In this document: positions 7,134 to 14,245 of the stretch, one piece after another
Position numbering within the stretch: position 1 is the stretch's first letter
Layout of the letters: every line of letters starts with the position of its first letter
Assembly: GCA_041481445.1 (NCBI GenBank)
Contig: JBGPBV010000155.1
Location: 1-15,786 of the forward strand
DNA from: AA29 sp041481445
Lineage (GTDB): Bacteria > Acidobacteriota > Vicinamibacteria > Fen-336
DNA: 15,786 bases
Direction of reading: 5' to 3'
Program-made: the position numbers and the translations under genes
The notes under the pieces: generated by a model
Seen by the model: only the letters and a program-made list of their open reading frames with translations
Told to the model about the DNA's origin: nothing
Database searches by the model: none

Positions 7134-9647
7134 TCACGGTTTGGCGAAGGCCTCGATCTCCTCCGCGGCCGCGCGCGCGGAGGCGGCGAGATTCGGGTCG
7201 GGATCGGCGGCAAGGTCCCGGAGGAACGTGGCGTCGGCCGCGCGATGGAGGAGGCCGAGCTTCTCGACGGCGGCGCCGCGGACGAACAGGTTGCGGTCGC
7301 GGGCCAGCTCGCGCAGCCGCCCGGGCAGGGCGGGATCCGCGGGCGCGGCCCGGAACCAGCCGTCCAGGGCGGCGATCCGGAGCTGCCGGTTGTAGCGGGG
7401 ATCCAGGAAGCCGGCGAACGTCGAGGCCAGCGTCGGGTCCTCCAGGCGCGCCAGGCCCTGGACGGCGCCGATGCGGACGATGTCGTACCAGCGCGACTCG
7501 TGCTGGAGGGCGCGCGTGAGGACGTCCCTGGCGCCGGGAGCGTGAGCGCGGCCGAGGGACAACGCCGCGGAGGCGGCCACCCCCTCCGATCGGTCGCGCT
7601 CGACCGCGGCGCGCAAGCCGGCCGCCGCGCGCGGATCGGAGACGTCCCCCAGGGCAACCACGACCGCGCGCCGGACCCGATCGTCGCCGTCCCCGAGAGC
7701 GGCCACGAGCGCGGTCGCCGCCGCCTCGCCGCCGATGGTGCCGAGATCGAGGGCGGCCTCCGAGCGCAGGCCCCAGTGAGCGCTCGGGTCCGCCAGCACC
7801 CGGGCCAGGGCGGCCGAGGACTCCGGCCGGCGCGGCAGCGCGGTCGCGAGCTGGCGCGCCGCCCGCAGGCGCTCGGCGAGGAGGCCGTGGTCGAGCTGGT
7901 ACAGCACGTCCTCGAGCGGCCGGTCGAAGCGCACTTCGGAGACGATCCAGCCCCCCTGGTCGAACACGACCATCCGCGGGCGCGTCTCCGCGGGCAGGGA
8001 CACGCGCGTGAGCCAGCCCGAGACCTCGACCTGGTGGGTCCGCGCCCCGCCGTCGGTGACCACCTCGACGTCCACCGGCATCCGGAACGCGTTCTCGAAC
8101 GGCTGGTCGGCCTGGGTCTGCTTCACCGTGAGGTCCACCTGCTTGCGCTCGGGCACCCAGCGATACGACACCTGGAACACGGGATGGCCGCCGCCGCCGC
8201 GGATCCAGTCCTCGAAGAACCAGGACAGGTTGCGCCCGCTCCCCTGGCGCAGCGCCTCCTCGAGATCGACCGATTGCACGCTTCCGTACTCGTGGCGGTG
8301 CAGGTAGCCGGCGATCGAGCGGAAGAAGGCCTCGTCCCCCACGACATGCCGGATCATGTGCAGGACGAGCGAGCCCTTGATGTAGGTCGTCTCCTCCTGG
8401 TACATCTCGCCGGGCGCCGTCCAGCGCAGGTACTCCATCGGCCGCACCGTCCCCGTGGACTGGACGTACGAGAGGTACGTGTTCAGGTACCGCCAGCGCT
8501 GGTAGGTGAGGTCGTCCTCGCCGTGCGCCTCCCCGGTCCAGAGGGTGTGGGCGAAGGTGGCGAAGGACTCGTTGAGCCAGATGGATCCCAGCGAGGCGCA
8601 GGTCACGAGGTCGCCGAACCAGTGGTGGGCCAGCTCGTGCGCGATCGTGTCCTCGTAGGTCCAGGTCGGGAACGCCTGCTCGGCGGCCGGGCTCGAGTCC
8701 GGGGGGTCGCCCGCGCGGTGGAGGTGCGAGTCGGCGAAGCCGGTGGCGGTGGTGGTCTCCATCGCGCCCACGCTGAACTCGCGCAGGACCACCTGGTCGT
8801 ACTTGGCCCAGGGGTAGGGATACCCGAAGCGACGGGAGAAGAACTCGACCATGCGCGGGGTGTCCTTGAAGCTGAAGGCGGCCGCCTCCTCCGTCCCCGG
8901 CGGCGTCCAGACGCTCAGCGGCACCGCGCGCCCGTCGACGGCGGCGCGGGGCAGGGGCACGCTGGCGAACTCGCCCACGTCGACGGTGAGCAGGTAGTTC
9001 GGGATCGGCTTGTCCTGGACCCAATGGAACGTGCGCGTCCCGTCCGCGTTCTCGCTCGTGCCCTCGAGCACGCCGTTCGCCACCGCGCGGAAGCCGGCGG
9101 GCACCGTGACCTCGAAGTCGGCGGTGAACCGGTCGTTGACGTCGTTGTAGAGGGGGAGCCAGCCGTAGTGCAGCCCGCCCTCGCCGTAGTTCCAGGCCTG
9201 GGCGCCCTTGCCGCCGCCGGCCGGGAAGAAGTAGAGCCCGGTGCGCGGATGCACGCGATAGGTGATGCGGGCGGTGGTGGCGGGGGCCTCGGCCAGGGGC
9301 GCGTCGAGGTGGACGCGGAGCGCGTTGCCCGAGAGCTCGTATCGGGGCGCGGCCCCGCCTTCGATCTCGACCCGCGAGACGTCGAGAGAGGCGGCGTCGA
9401 AGGCGAGCTCCCGCAGCCCCGGGCGCAGGGGAACGAAGGTCACCGCGACCGTTCCCGCCACCTCCTCCCGGCCCATGTCGAAGGTGAGAGCGGCCGCCAC
9501 GTGCTGGACGTCCACGTCCCGCTCGCGCACGGCACGGTCCGACCCTTCCGGGAGCCGATGGCCGGGTGGAGTCTGGGCGAGGGCGGCGGGAGCCCCGGCC
9601 GTCACGGCGACCACGACGGGAACGGCCAGCGCGAGGACGGGCTTCAT
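7134..9647 (-). CDS. Secreted M1-family metallopeptidase (aminopeptidase N-like) with C-terminal HEAT-like repeats
   Basis: An 837-residue exported zinc peptidase. A signal peptide covers about residues 1-25, ending AALAQ, with no lipobox. The M1 beta-sandwich domain is followed by the catalytic domain. GAMET is at 294-298 in place of the usual exopeptidase motif GAMEN, HELAHH holds His337, Glu338 and His341, the third zinc ligand is Glu360 in WLNE, and Tyr422 in the YIKG segment is the likely transition-state Tyr. From about residue 586 to the end, alpha-helical repeats with repeated LG/ALGD and D..R units look like HEAT repeats. The start at 9647 is chosen over the longer frame because GGAGGTGAG sits directly upstream and the signal peptide begins there. 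It precedes the SDR gene by 25 bases. It probably degrades peptides outside the cytoplasm. Confidence 0.93.
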   Translation of the reverse strand: MKPVLALAVPVVVAVTAGAPAALAQTPPGHRLPEGSDRAVRERDVDVQHVAAALTFDMGREEVAGTVAVTFVPLRPGLRELAFDAASLDVSRVEIEGGAAPRYELSGNALRVHLDAPLAEAPATTARITYRVHPRTGLYFFPAGGGKGAQAWNYGEGGLHYGWLPLYNDVNDRFTADFEVTVPAGFRAVANGVLEGTSENADGTRTFHWVQDKPIPNYLLTVDVGEFASVPLPRAAVDGRAVPLSVWTPPGTEEAAAFSFKDTPRMVEFFSRRFGYPYPWAKYDQVVLREFSVGAMETTTATGFADSHLHRAGDPPDSSPAAEQAFPTWTYEDTIAHELAHHWFGDLVTCASLGSIWLNESFATFAHTLWTGEAHGEDDLTYQRWRYLNTYLSYVQSTGTVRPMEYLRWTAPGEMYQEETTYIKGSLVLHMIRHVVGDEAFFRSIAGYLHRHEYGSVQSVDLEEALRQGSGRNLSWFFEDWIRGGGGHPVFQVSYRWVPERKQVDLTVKQTQADQPFENAFRMPVDVEVVTDGGARTHQVEVSGWLTRVSLPAETRPRMVVFDQGGWIVSEVRFDRPLEDVLYQLDHGLLAERLRAARQLATALPRRPESSAALARVLADPSAHWGLRSEAALDLGTIGGEAAATALVAALGDGDDRVRRAVVVALGDVSDPRAAAGLRAAVERDRSEGVAASAALSLGRAHAPGARDVLTRALQHESRWYDIVRIGAVQGLARLEDPTLASTFAGFLDPRYNRQLRIAALDGWFRAAPADPALPGRLRELARDRNLFVRGAAVEKLGLLHRAADATFLRDLAADPDPNLAASARAAAEEIEAFAKP

Positions 9648-9756
9648 CTCACCTCCGGAGCCCTGGATTCTAGCCCGGCGTGGAACCACCGGGACGGGGG
9701 CGCGGGGTTATCATCGGCCCCGTCATGCGGGCGGGCGTCTCCTTTCTGGTCACGAC
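9648..9756. promoter_or_regulatory. Short divergent intergenic region with weak -10-like elements on both strands
   Basis: On the minus strand TAGAAT (9667-9672) lies upstream of the M1 peptidase. On the plus strand TATCAT (9709-9714) lies upstream of the small membrane protein. Each matches five of six consensus -10 bases, but neither has a recognisable -35 at the right distance. They are the only AT-rich spots in the gap. These are candidates only. Confidence 0.25.
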
Positions 9757-9760
9757 GTGA
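9725..9760 (+). other. Possible 11-codon upstream ORF overlapping the start of the small membrane protein gene
   Basis: ATG at 9725 opens MRAGVSFLVTT and stops at TGA 9758-9760, which overlaps the GTG start at 9757 (GTGA). It lies just after the -10-like TATCAT. There is no Shine-Dalgarno, so it could be a near-leaderless leader peptide or chance. Confidence 0.2.
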
Positions 9761-10116
9761 GAGGTCTCTCCGAGCGCTGGCGGCGGGCCCGGACGAGCGA
9801 GGATTTCGCCTGGGCCTGCCTGGTCACGAACGCGGTCGGCGTGCCCGGCATGGGCACCCTGATGATGCGGCGCTGGGAAGGCCTGCCCCAGCTCGCTCTC
9901 GCCGTCGCGGGCGGCGTGCTCATGACGTGGTGGATCGTCGTCTTCGTCGGGGCGGAGCTTGCCACGATGACGATCCCGCCGCCGGGGGGACCGGGCCTGG
10001 CCCCCGTCCTCTGGGGACTGGTCCTGTTCGCGGCGGGATGGCTGTGGGCGCTCGCCTCGAGCGTGGTCGTGCTGCGGGCGGCGCGCCGCCGGCCGCCCGT
10101 GGAGCGGGTCGGGTGA
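9757..10116 (+). CDS. Small membrane protein of unknown function
   Basis: A 119-residue protein with a short basic N-terminus. The helix containing VTNAVGVPGMGTLMMRRW (about 23-40) has a Pro-Gly-rich 'lPGlGtl'-like motif seen in small bacterial membrane proteins. Two clear membrane segments follow at about 45-66 and 83-107, with a Pro/Gly-rich loop between them (74-83) and an Arg-rich C-terminus. The start is the GTG at 9757, the first plausible start in a frame that is open far upstream. Longer starts would run antisense through the M1 peptidase gene. Function is unknown. It stands alone on the plus strand, with its end 14 bases from the convergent HExxH gene. Confidence 0.65.
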   Translation: MRGLSERWRRARTSEDFAWACLVTNAVGVPGMGTLMMRRWEGLPQLALAVAGGVLMTWWIVVFVGAELATMTIPPPGGPGLAPVLWGLVLFAAGWLWALASSVVVLRAARRRPPVERVG

Positions 10117-10130
10117 TGGCGGGCGGCGAC

Positions 10131-10667
10131 CTACCCCATGCAGCGCGACATCACGCGCCCGGTGATCTCGCTGCTGGAGGGCGGGTTCTCGCCGAGCCCC
10201 AGCGCGTGAAGGCTCTCGTGGATGACCACCGCCTCCACCAGCCGGGGATCCTTGAGCGCGGTGGACGTGAACTGGGCCGCGCACACCCACACGACCGTGC
10301 TGCGAACGAACGTGAAGGCCAGTGTCTGGCGGCTCGCGCAGCGCGGCTGCTCGCTGCCGTCGTAGAAGATGAGCGTGCCCAGCTGCGCCTCGCCCGACGT
10401 CTCCGCCTCCGCCAGCACGTCGCGCAGGGGACGGCCGTTCGTGTCCATGAAATCGGTGTAGATCCGCTGGCAGGCCGGTTGCTCCAGGCGCTGGCGCGCG
10501 CGCGCCACGACCCCGCTGACCGTGTTCGCCGCGAACCGGCCGGGGAGACGGACGCGCGTGATCGCCGGGGCCGCCTCCGGGCCGTCGGCGGCCGGGGTGG
10601 CGGCGGCGAGGGCGAGGGCCAGCCCGACCGCCTTTGCCCAGAGCGAAACCGCCTTCCTGATCTGCAC
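10131..10667 (-). CDS. Secreted protein with an HExxH zincin-like motif, unknown function
   Basis: A 178-residue exported protein. The N-terminus (two basic residues then a hydrophobic Ala/Leu stretch to about residue 25) reads as a signal peptide. Near the C-terminus is HESLHALGLGE (150-160). His150, Glu151 and His154 fit the zinc-binding HExxH motif, followed by Gly157 and Glu160 in a spacing like the metzincin HExxHxxGxxH but with Glu at the third-ligand place. Four cysteines (66, 110, 129, 176) could form disulfides. The protein stops only 18 residues after the motif, much shorter than classical peptidases. The start is taken as GTG 10667 because it begins the signal peptide. The Shine-Dalgarno is poor, so this is uncertain. 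It is divergent from the winged-helix/FHA regulator. Peptidase activity is not certain. Confidence 0.72.
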   Translation of the reverse strand: MQIRKAVSLWAKAVGLALALAAATPAADGPEAAPAITRVRLPGRFAANTVSGVVARARQRLEQPACQRIYTDFMDTNGRPLRDVLAEAETSGEAQLGTLIFYDGSEQPRCASRQTLAFTFVRSTVVWVCAAQFTSTALKDPRLVEAVVIHESLHALGLGENPPSSSEITGRVMSRCMG

Positions 10668-10692
10668 ATGCGGAAAGACGGCCGGGGGGCTC

Positions 10693-10725
10693 CGGAAGAG
10701 CTTCGAGAGTGGTTCGGAAGTCTTG
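10693..10725 (+). promoter_or_regulatory. Tandem 11-bp direct repeats, putative operator of the winged-helix regulator
   Basis: Three consecutive 11-base units start at 10693, 10704 and 10715: CGGAAGAGCTT, CGAGAGTGGTT and CGGAAGTCTTG. Units 1 and 2 share seven bases, as do units 1 and 3. All begin CG, have AG at positions 5-6 and T at 10. Head-to-tail 11-bp repeats are the binding format of PhoB/OmpR-type winged helices, and such a domain is encoded ten bases downstream. The array lies between two divergent genes. Autoregulation is inferred. Confidence 0.4.
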
Positions 10726-10734
10726 AGATTCCCG

Positions 10735-11397
10735 GTGGGAGCGCTCCGGTTCGGCGAATGTGAGCTGGATCTCGAGCGGCGGGAGCTCCGCCGGAAGGGG
10801 GAGGTGTGCCATCTCACCCCCCGCGCGTTCTCGCTGCTGGAGCTGCTGGTGGCGGAGCGGCCGCGCGCCCTGCGCAAGCAGGACCTCCGCCAGCGCCTCT
10901 GGCCCGAGACCTACGTCTCGAACACCGCCCTCGCCCAGCTCGTCACCGAGCTCAGGAAGGCCATCGGCGACCAGGCCCGCCAGGGGCAGTGGATCCGCAC
11001 CGTCTTCGGCTTCGGCTACGCATTCGCGGGGCCCGTGGAAGGGGACGTGCCGGACGCGGAGAAGAGGCCGGAAGGCCAGGCCGGCTACTGCTGGCTGCGC
11101 TGGCGCAAGCACCGCCTGCCGCTGGTGGAGGGCGACAACGTGGTGGGCCGGGGGGCGGAGGCCGACGCGCGCATCAACGTGCCGGAGGTGTCGCGACGCC
11201 ACGCGCGCATCGTGGTCGGCGGCGGGAAGGCCACCATCGAGGACCTGTCCAGCCGCAACGGGACGTTCGTGCGCGGCCAGCCGGTGAACCGCGCGGCCAT
11301 CCTGGCCGACGGAGACGAGATCGGCTTCGGCCCGGAGCTGGCCGTGTTCTACTCGACCAAGGAGGTCACCACGCGCGTGGCGCGCAAGCGCCAGTGA
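10735..11397 (+). CDS. OmpR/PhoB-type winged-helix DNA-binding protein fused to a C-terminal FHA domain
   Basis: A 220-residue two-domain regulator. Residues 1-98 form a Trans_reg_C winged helix: LRFGECELDLERRELRR at the start, the LTPRAFSLLELLV helix, the recognition-helix region NTALAQLVTELRKAIGD and the wing IRTVFGFGYAF. There is no receiver domain. Residues about 118-208 form an FHA domain, which reads phosphothreonine on partner proteins, with Gly138-Arg139, Ser153-Arg-Arg-His156 and SSRNGTFV (Asn175) all present. DNA binding may therefore be tuned by Ser/Thr kinase signalling instead of aspartate phosphorylation. The start is the GTG at 10735. A TTG at 10723 is an alternative. It is divergent from the HExxH secreted protein and preceded by 11-bp direct repeats that may be its operator. 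Domain calls are firm, target genes are inferred. Confidence 0.88.
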   Translation: MGALRFGECELDLERRELRRKGEVCHLTPRAFSLLELLVAERPRALRKQDLRQRLWPETYVSNTALAQLVTELRKAIGDQARQGQWIRTVFGFGYAFAGPVEGDVPDAEKRPEGQAGYCWLRWRKHRLPLVEGDNVVGRGAEADARINVPEVSRRHARIVVGGGKATIEDLSSRNGTFVRGQPVNRAAILADGDEIGFGPELAVFYSTKEVTTRVARKRQ

Positions 11398-11416
11398 CGT
11401 CGCGGCCGCCCCTTGC

Positions 11417-11758
11417 TCAGCGCTCGGGTTCGGAGGCGGCCGGCTCCAGGCTGGTCACGGTCAGGATCGTGCGCTCGCGCCGCTCGACCCCGCGGCGCAC
11501 GTCCAGCGAGCCCTTGACGACGACGGTCTTGCCGTCGAGGGACGCCACCCTCGCCTCCCCGCCCGGCAGCGGGCGGAGATCGAGCTCCCAGGTGGCGCCG
11601 CGGGCGCGGATGACGGTGCCGGTGGTCTCGCCCCCGATCGCCATCATCCCCGTTCGCAGCGTGCCCCGGACCTCCACCTTGATGTAGTCGCCGGGAGAGG
11701 GGGCCGCGGGAGAGGGGCCGAGCGCGGCCATCGTCAGGACCACGAGCCAGAGAGCCAT
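11417..11758 (-). CDS. Small secreted protein of unknown function
   Basis: A 113-residue protein with an N-terminal signal peptide (about 1-18, ending PAA) and no cysteine, so it is not a lipoprotein. The mature part has alternating short strands (DYIKVEVRGTL, TGTVIRARG, WELDLRP, KTVVVKGSLDVR, ERTILTVTSLEP) and looks like a small all-beta, OB- or barrel-like domain. I cannot name the family. The ATG at 11758 has AGGAGG five bases upstream, while the longer frame starting at 11812 lacks that support. It is convergent with the winged-helix/FHA gene (19 bases apart) and divergent from the YjbQ gene. Confidence 0.7.
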   Translation of the reverse strand: MALWLVVLTMAALGPSPAAPSPGDYIKVEVRGTLRTGMMAIGGETTGTVIRARGATWELDLRPLPGGEARVASLDGKTVVVKGSLDVRRGVERRERTILTVTSLEPAASEPER

Positions 11759-11895
11759 CGGGACCTCCTGAGCAGCATCCCTCCAGAGGATAACCCGCCC
11801 CCTCACGGACACCTCATGCCTCGATCACCCCGGCGTCAGGCGGGCCCGGCGGCGGCGGCCGATGTTCGCCACGTGCACGGCACGGGAGGCCAGGA

Positions 11896-12381
11896 ATGAT
11901 CGTGGACAGGATGGGCGCGCGCGAGCGCCGGGCGTGGACGGCGCGATGTCACCGCGAGGAGGCGGAGGTGGAGACGGCGGGCCGCTTCGAGTTCGTGGAC
12001 GTGACCGCGCTCGCGGACGCGGTGGTGGCGCGGTCGGGGATCGTCGAGGGCCTGGTCGCGGTGCAGGTCCTGCACACGACGGCCGCGGTGGTGGTCAACG
12101 AGGACGAGCCCCTGCTGCTCGAGGACCTGCGCGCGGCCCTGGAGCGCGCCGCTCCCGGCGCCCTGGCCTACCACCACGACGACTTCGCGCGGCGGGGGCC
12201 CGTCCCCCCGGACGAGCCCGCCAACGGCCACGCCCACTGCAAGGCCCTCTTCCTGCGCGCCTCCGAGACGATCGCGGTGGCCGGGGGCCTTCTGCGGCTC
12301 GGCCGCTGGCAGCGCCTGTTCCTCGTCGAGCTGGACGGGCCGCGCCCGCGCACGCTCTGCCTGACCGTCCTCGGCGCCTGA
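11896..12381 (+). CDS. YjbQ / UPF0047 family protein
   Basis: A 161-residue cytoplasmic protein of the YjbQ (UPF0047) family, some members of which have been reported with weak thiamine-phosphate synthase activity. The physiological role is unsettled. Diagnostic features are VLHTTAAVVVNEDEP (His60, Asn68-Glu-Asp), NGHAHCKALFL (His112, His114) and GGLLRLGRWQRLFLVELDGPR near the end, where the family has its conserved LGTWQ-like segment and RxR tail. The ATG has GGGAGG six bases upstream. Usual family length is about 130-150, so the N-terminus may be slightly extended. The FAD oxidoreductase gene follows after 14 bases and is probably cotranscribed. Confidence 0.92.
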   Translation: MIVDRMGARERRAWTARCHREEAEVETAGRFEFVDVTALADAVVARSGIVEGLVAVQVLHTTAAVVVNEDEPLLLEDLRAALERAAPGALAYHHDDFARRGPVPPDEPANGHAHCKALFLRASETIAVAGGLLRLGRWQRLFLVELDGPRPRTLCLTVLGA

Positions 12382-12395
12382 GCTACGATGCGGCC

Positions 12396-13511
12396 ATGGC
12401 CGATACCGGCGTGGCCGTCGTCGGCGCGGGCGTGGTGGGGCTGGCCGTCGCCGCGCGCCTGGCCCCGGAGGGCGAGGTCGTCATCCTCGAACGGCGGGCC
12501 CGCCACGGCCAGGAGACCTCCAGCCGCAACAGCGAGGTCATCCACGGCGGGATGTACTACCCGACGGGGTCGCTCAAGGCGCGCCTCTGCGTCGAGGGCA
12601 ACCGCCGGCTGTACGAGCTTTGCGACCGACACCACGTCCCCCACGCGCGGGTGGGCAAGATCATCGCCGCGGTCACCCCGGAGGAGGTGCCCAAGCTCGA
12701 GAGCCTGCTCGCGCTCGGCCTCGCCAACGGCGTGGAGATGCGGCGCCTGAGCGGCGAGGAGGCGCGGGCGCTCGAGCCGCGGGTGCCGTCCCTGGCCGCC
12801 CTCCTCTCGCCCAACACCGGGATCGTGAGCGCGCACGCCCTCATGGACTGCCTGCTGCACCTGGCGCGGGAGGCGGGCGCCCTCCTGCAGCCGCGCGCGG
12901 AGGTGGTCGGCCTCGCCCCGAGCGGCGGTGACTGGAGGCTCACCGTCCGCTCCGGTGGCGAGGAGGAGACCCTCACCGCCGAGCACGTGGTCAACTCCGC
13001 GGGGCTGGAGGCGGACACCGTGGCCTCCCTGGCCGGCATCGACGTCGACGCCGCCGGCTACCGCCAGCACTACTGGAAGGGGAGCTACTTCTCCGTCCGC
13101 TCGTCCAAGGCCGCGATGGTGTCGCGCCTCGTCTACCCGGTGCCCGGCCACGTCAGCCTCGGCGTGCACGCGGTGATCGGGCTCGAGGGGCGCCTGCGTT
13201 TCGGGCCGGACGCGGAGTACCTTCCCGACCGCGCCCTCGACTACCGCGTGGACGAGACCAAGCGCGCCGCCTTCGCGACGGCGGTGCGCCGGCTCGTCCC
13301 CGGGATCGCGGACGAGGACCTCGACCCGGACATGGCCGGCATCCGTCCCAAGCTCCAGGCCCCCGGGCAGGGGGTGCGCGACTTCGTGATCGCGGAGGAG
13401 TCGGGCCGGGGCCGGCCCGGCCTCGTGAACCTGGTCGGCATCGACTCGCCCGGCCTCACCTCCGCCCTCGCCATCGCGGACGAGGTCGCGCGCCTGATCG
13501 GCCGCCCCTGA
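12396..13511 (+). CDS. FAD-dependent oxidoreductase, L-2-hydroxyglutarate oxidase/dehydrogenase-like (DAO family)
   Basis: A 371-residue flavoenzyme of the DAO/glycine-oxidase superfamily. The dinucleotide fold is VVGAGVVGLA (Gly10, 12, 15), with Glu32 placed to bind the FAD ribose. The stretch SSRNSEVIHGGMYYPTGSL (42-60) and KARLCVEGNRRLYE right after it match the L2HGDH/LhgO subgroup, where the His (here His50) sits at the flavin. The C-terminal segment VGIDSPGLTSALAIADEVA closes the FAD site. The likely reaction is oxidation of an L-2-hydroxyacid such as L-2-hydroxyglutarate, as metabolite repair. Other 2-hydroxyacids cannot be excluded. It sits between the YjbQ gene and the ZIP transporter on the same strand. 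The start is ATG 12396, with a weak Shine-Dalgarno. Confidence 0.9.
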   Translation: MADTGVAVVGAGVVGLAVAARLAPEGEVVILERRARHGQETSSRNSEVIHGGMYYPTGSLKARLCVEGNRRLYELCDRHHVPHARVGKIIAAVTPEEVPKLESLLALGLANGVEMRRLSGEEARALEPRVPSLAALLSPNTGIVSAHALMDCLLHLAREAGALLQPRAEVVGLAPSGGDWRLTVRSGGEEETLTAEHVVNSAGLEADTVASLAGIDVDAAGYRQHYWKGSYFSVRSSKAAMVSRLVYPVPGHVSLGVHAVIGLEGRLRFGPDAEYLPDRALDYRVDETKRAAFATAVRRLVPGIADEDLDPDMAGIRPKLQAPGQGVRDFVIAEESGRGRPGLVNLVGIDSPGLTSALAIADEVARLIGRP

Positions 13512-13540
13512 GCGCGCTCGCGCTCGCCCTGGGCGCGTTC

Positions 13541-14236
13541 GTGTCCACGCTGGTGGGCGGCCTCTTCGCGCTCCGGTTCGCGGGGGCGCGCCACCTCATC
13601 CTGGGCTTCACCGCCGGCGTCCTGCTCGGGGTGGTCGGCTTCGACGTCCTGCCCGAGCTGTTCGAGCTCACACGCGCGCACGCGATCGACCCCCTGGCTC
13701 CGATGGCCGCACTCGTCACCGGGTTCCTGCTCTTCCACGCCAGCGAGAAGCTCCTGCTGATCCATCACGCGCAGGAGGAGTCGTACGTGGGCCACCACCA
13801 CCCGACGGTCGGCGTGCTGTCCGCGCTCGCCCTGGCCGGGCACAGCTTCATGGACGGGGTGGGCATCGGCCTGGGTTTCCAGGTCTCGCCCCAAGTGGGC
13901 GCGATCGTGGGCCTGGCCGTCGTCACCCACGACTTCGCGGATGGTCTCAACACGGTGAGCCTGATGCTGGCGCACGGGAACCCGCGCGGACGCGCGGTGG
14001 CGGCGCTCGCTCTCGACGCGGCCGCGCCCATCGCCGGCGCCGTCTCCACGCTGTTCTTCCGCCTCTCCCCCTTCGCGCTGTCCCTGTACCTCGGGTTCTT
14101 CGCGGGGTTCCTGCTCTACATCGGCGCCGCGGACATCCTGCCCGAGGCCCATTCCGAGCGCAGCTCCGGCCTCACGATCGCCCTGACCTGCCTGGGGACG
14201 GCTTTCGCGTTCGTGGTCAGCCGTCTGACCGGCTGA
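13541..14236 (+). CDS. ZIP family divalent metal transporter
   Basis: A 231-residue integral membrane protein of the ZIP (zinc/iron permease) family, which imports Zn2+ or similar ions without ATP. LGFTAGVLLGVVGFDVLPE (residues 21-39) matches the family start. HSFMDGVGIG (His101, Asp105) and VTHDFADGLN (His130, Asp131, Asp134) are the metal-site helices, the latter usually HExPEG, so Asp replaces both Glu residues. A His-rich loop (HHAQEESYVGHHH, 75-87) sits between helices as in many ZIPs. GTG 13541 is the first standard start, but it cuts into helix 1. An in-frame CTG at 13508, overlapping the previous stop as CTGA, restores a full first helix (SALALALGAF added). It is probably cotranscribed with the FAD enzyme. 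Confidence 0.9.
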   Translation: MSTLVGGLFALRFAGARHLILGFTAGVLLGVVGFDVLPELFELTRAHAIDPLAPMAALVTGFLLFHASEKLLLIHHAQEESYVGHHHPTVGVLSALALAGHSFMDGVGIGLGFQVSPQVGAIVGLAVVTHDFADGLNTVSLMLAHGNPRGRAVAALALDAAAPIAGAVSTLFFRLSPFALSLYLGFFAGFLLYIGAADILPEAHSERSSGLTIALTCLGTAFAFVVSRLTG

Positions 14237-14245
14237 CGCCGCCCT

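Noticed and set aside
7245..10763. A 1172-codon open frame on the plus strand across the M1 peptidase and the genes after it
   Set aside because: It is antisense to a gene with clear M1 motifs, its product is low-complexity (Arg/Gly/Ala/His-rich) and it joins no known domain. Long antisense frames are expected at ~70% GC.
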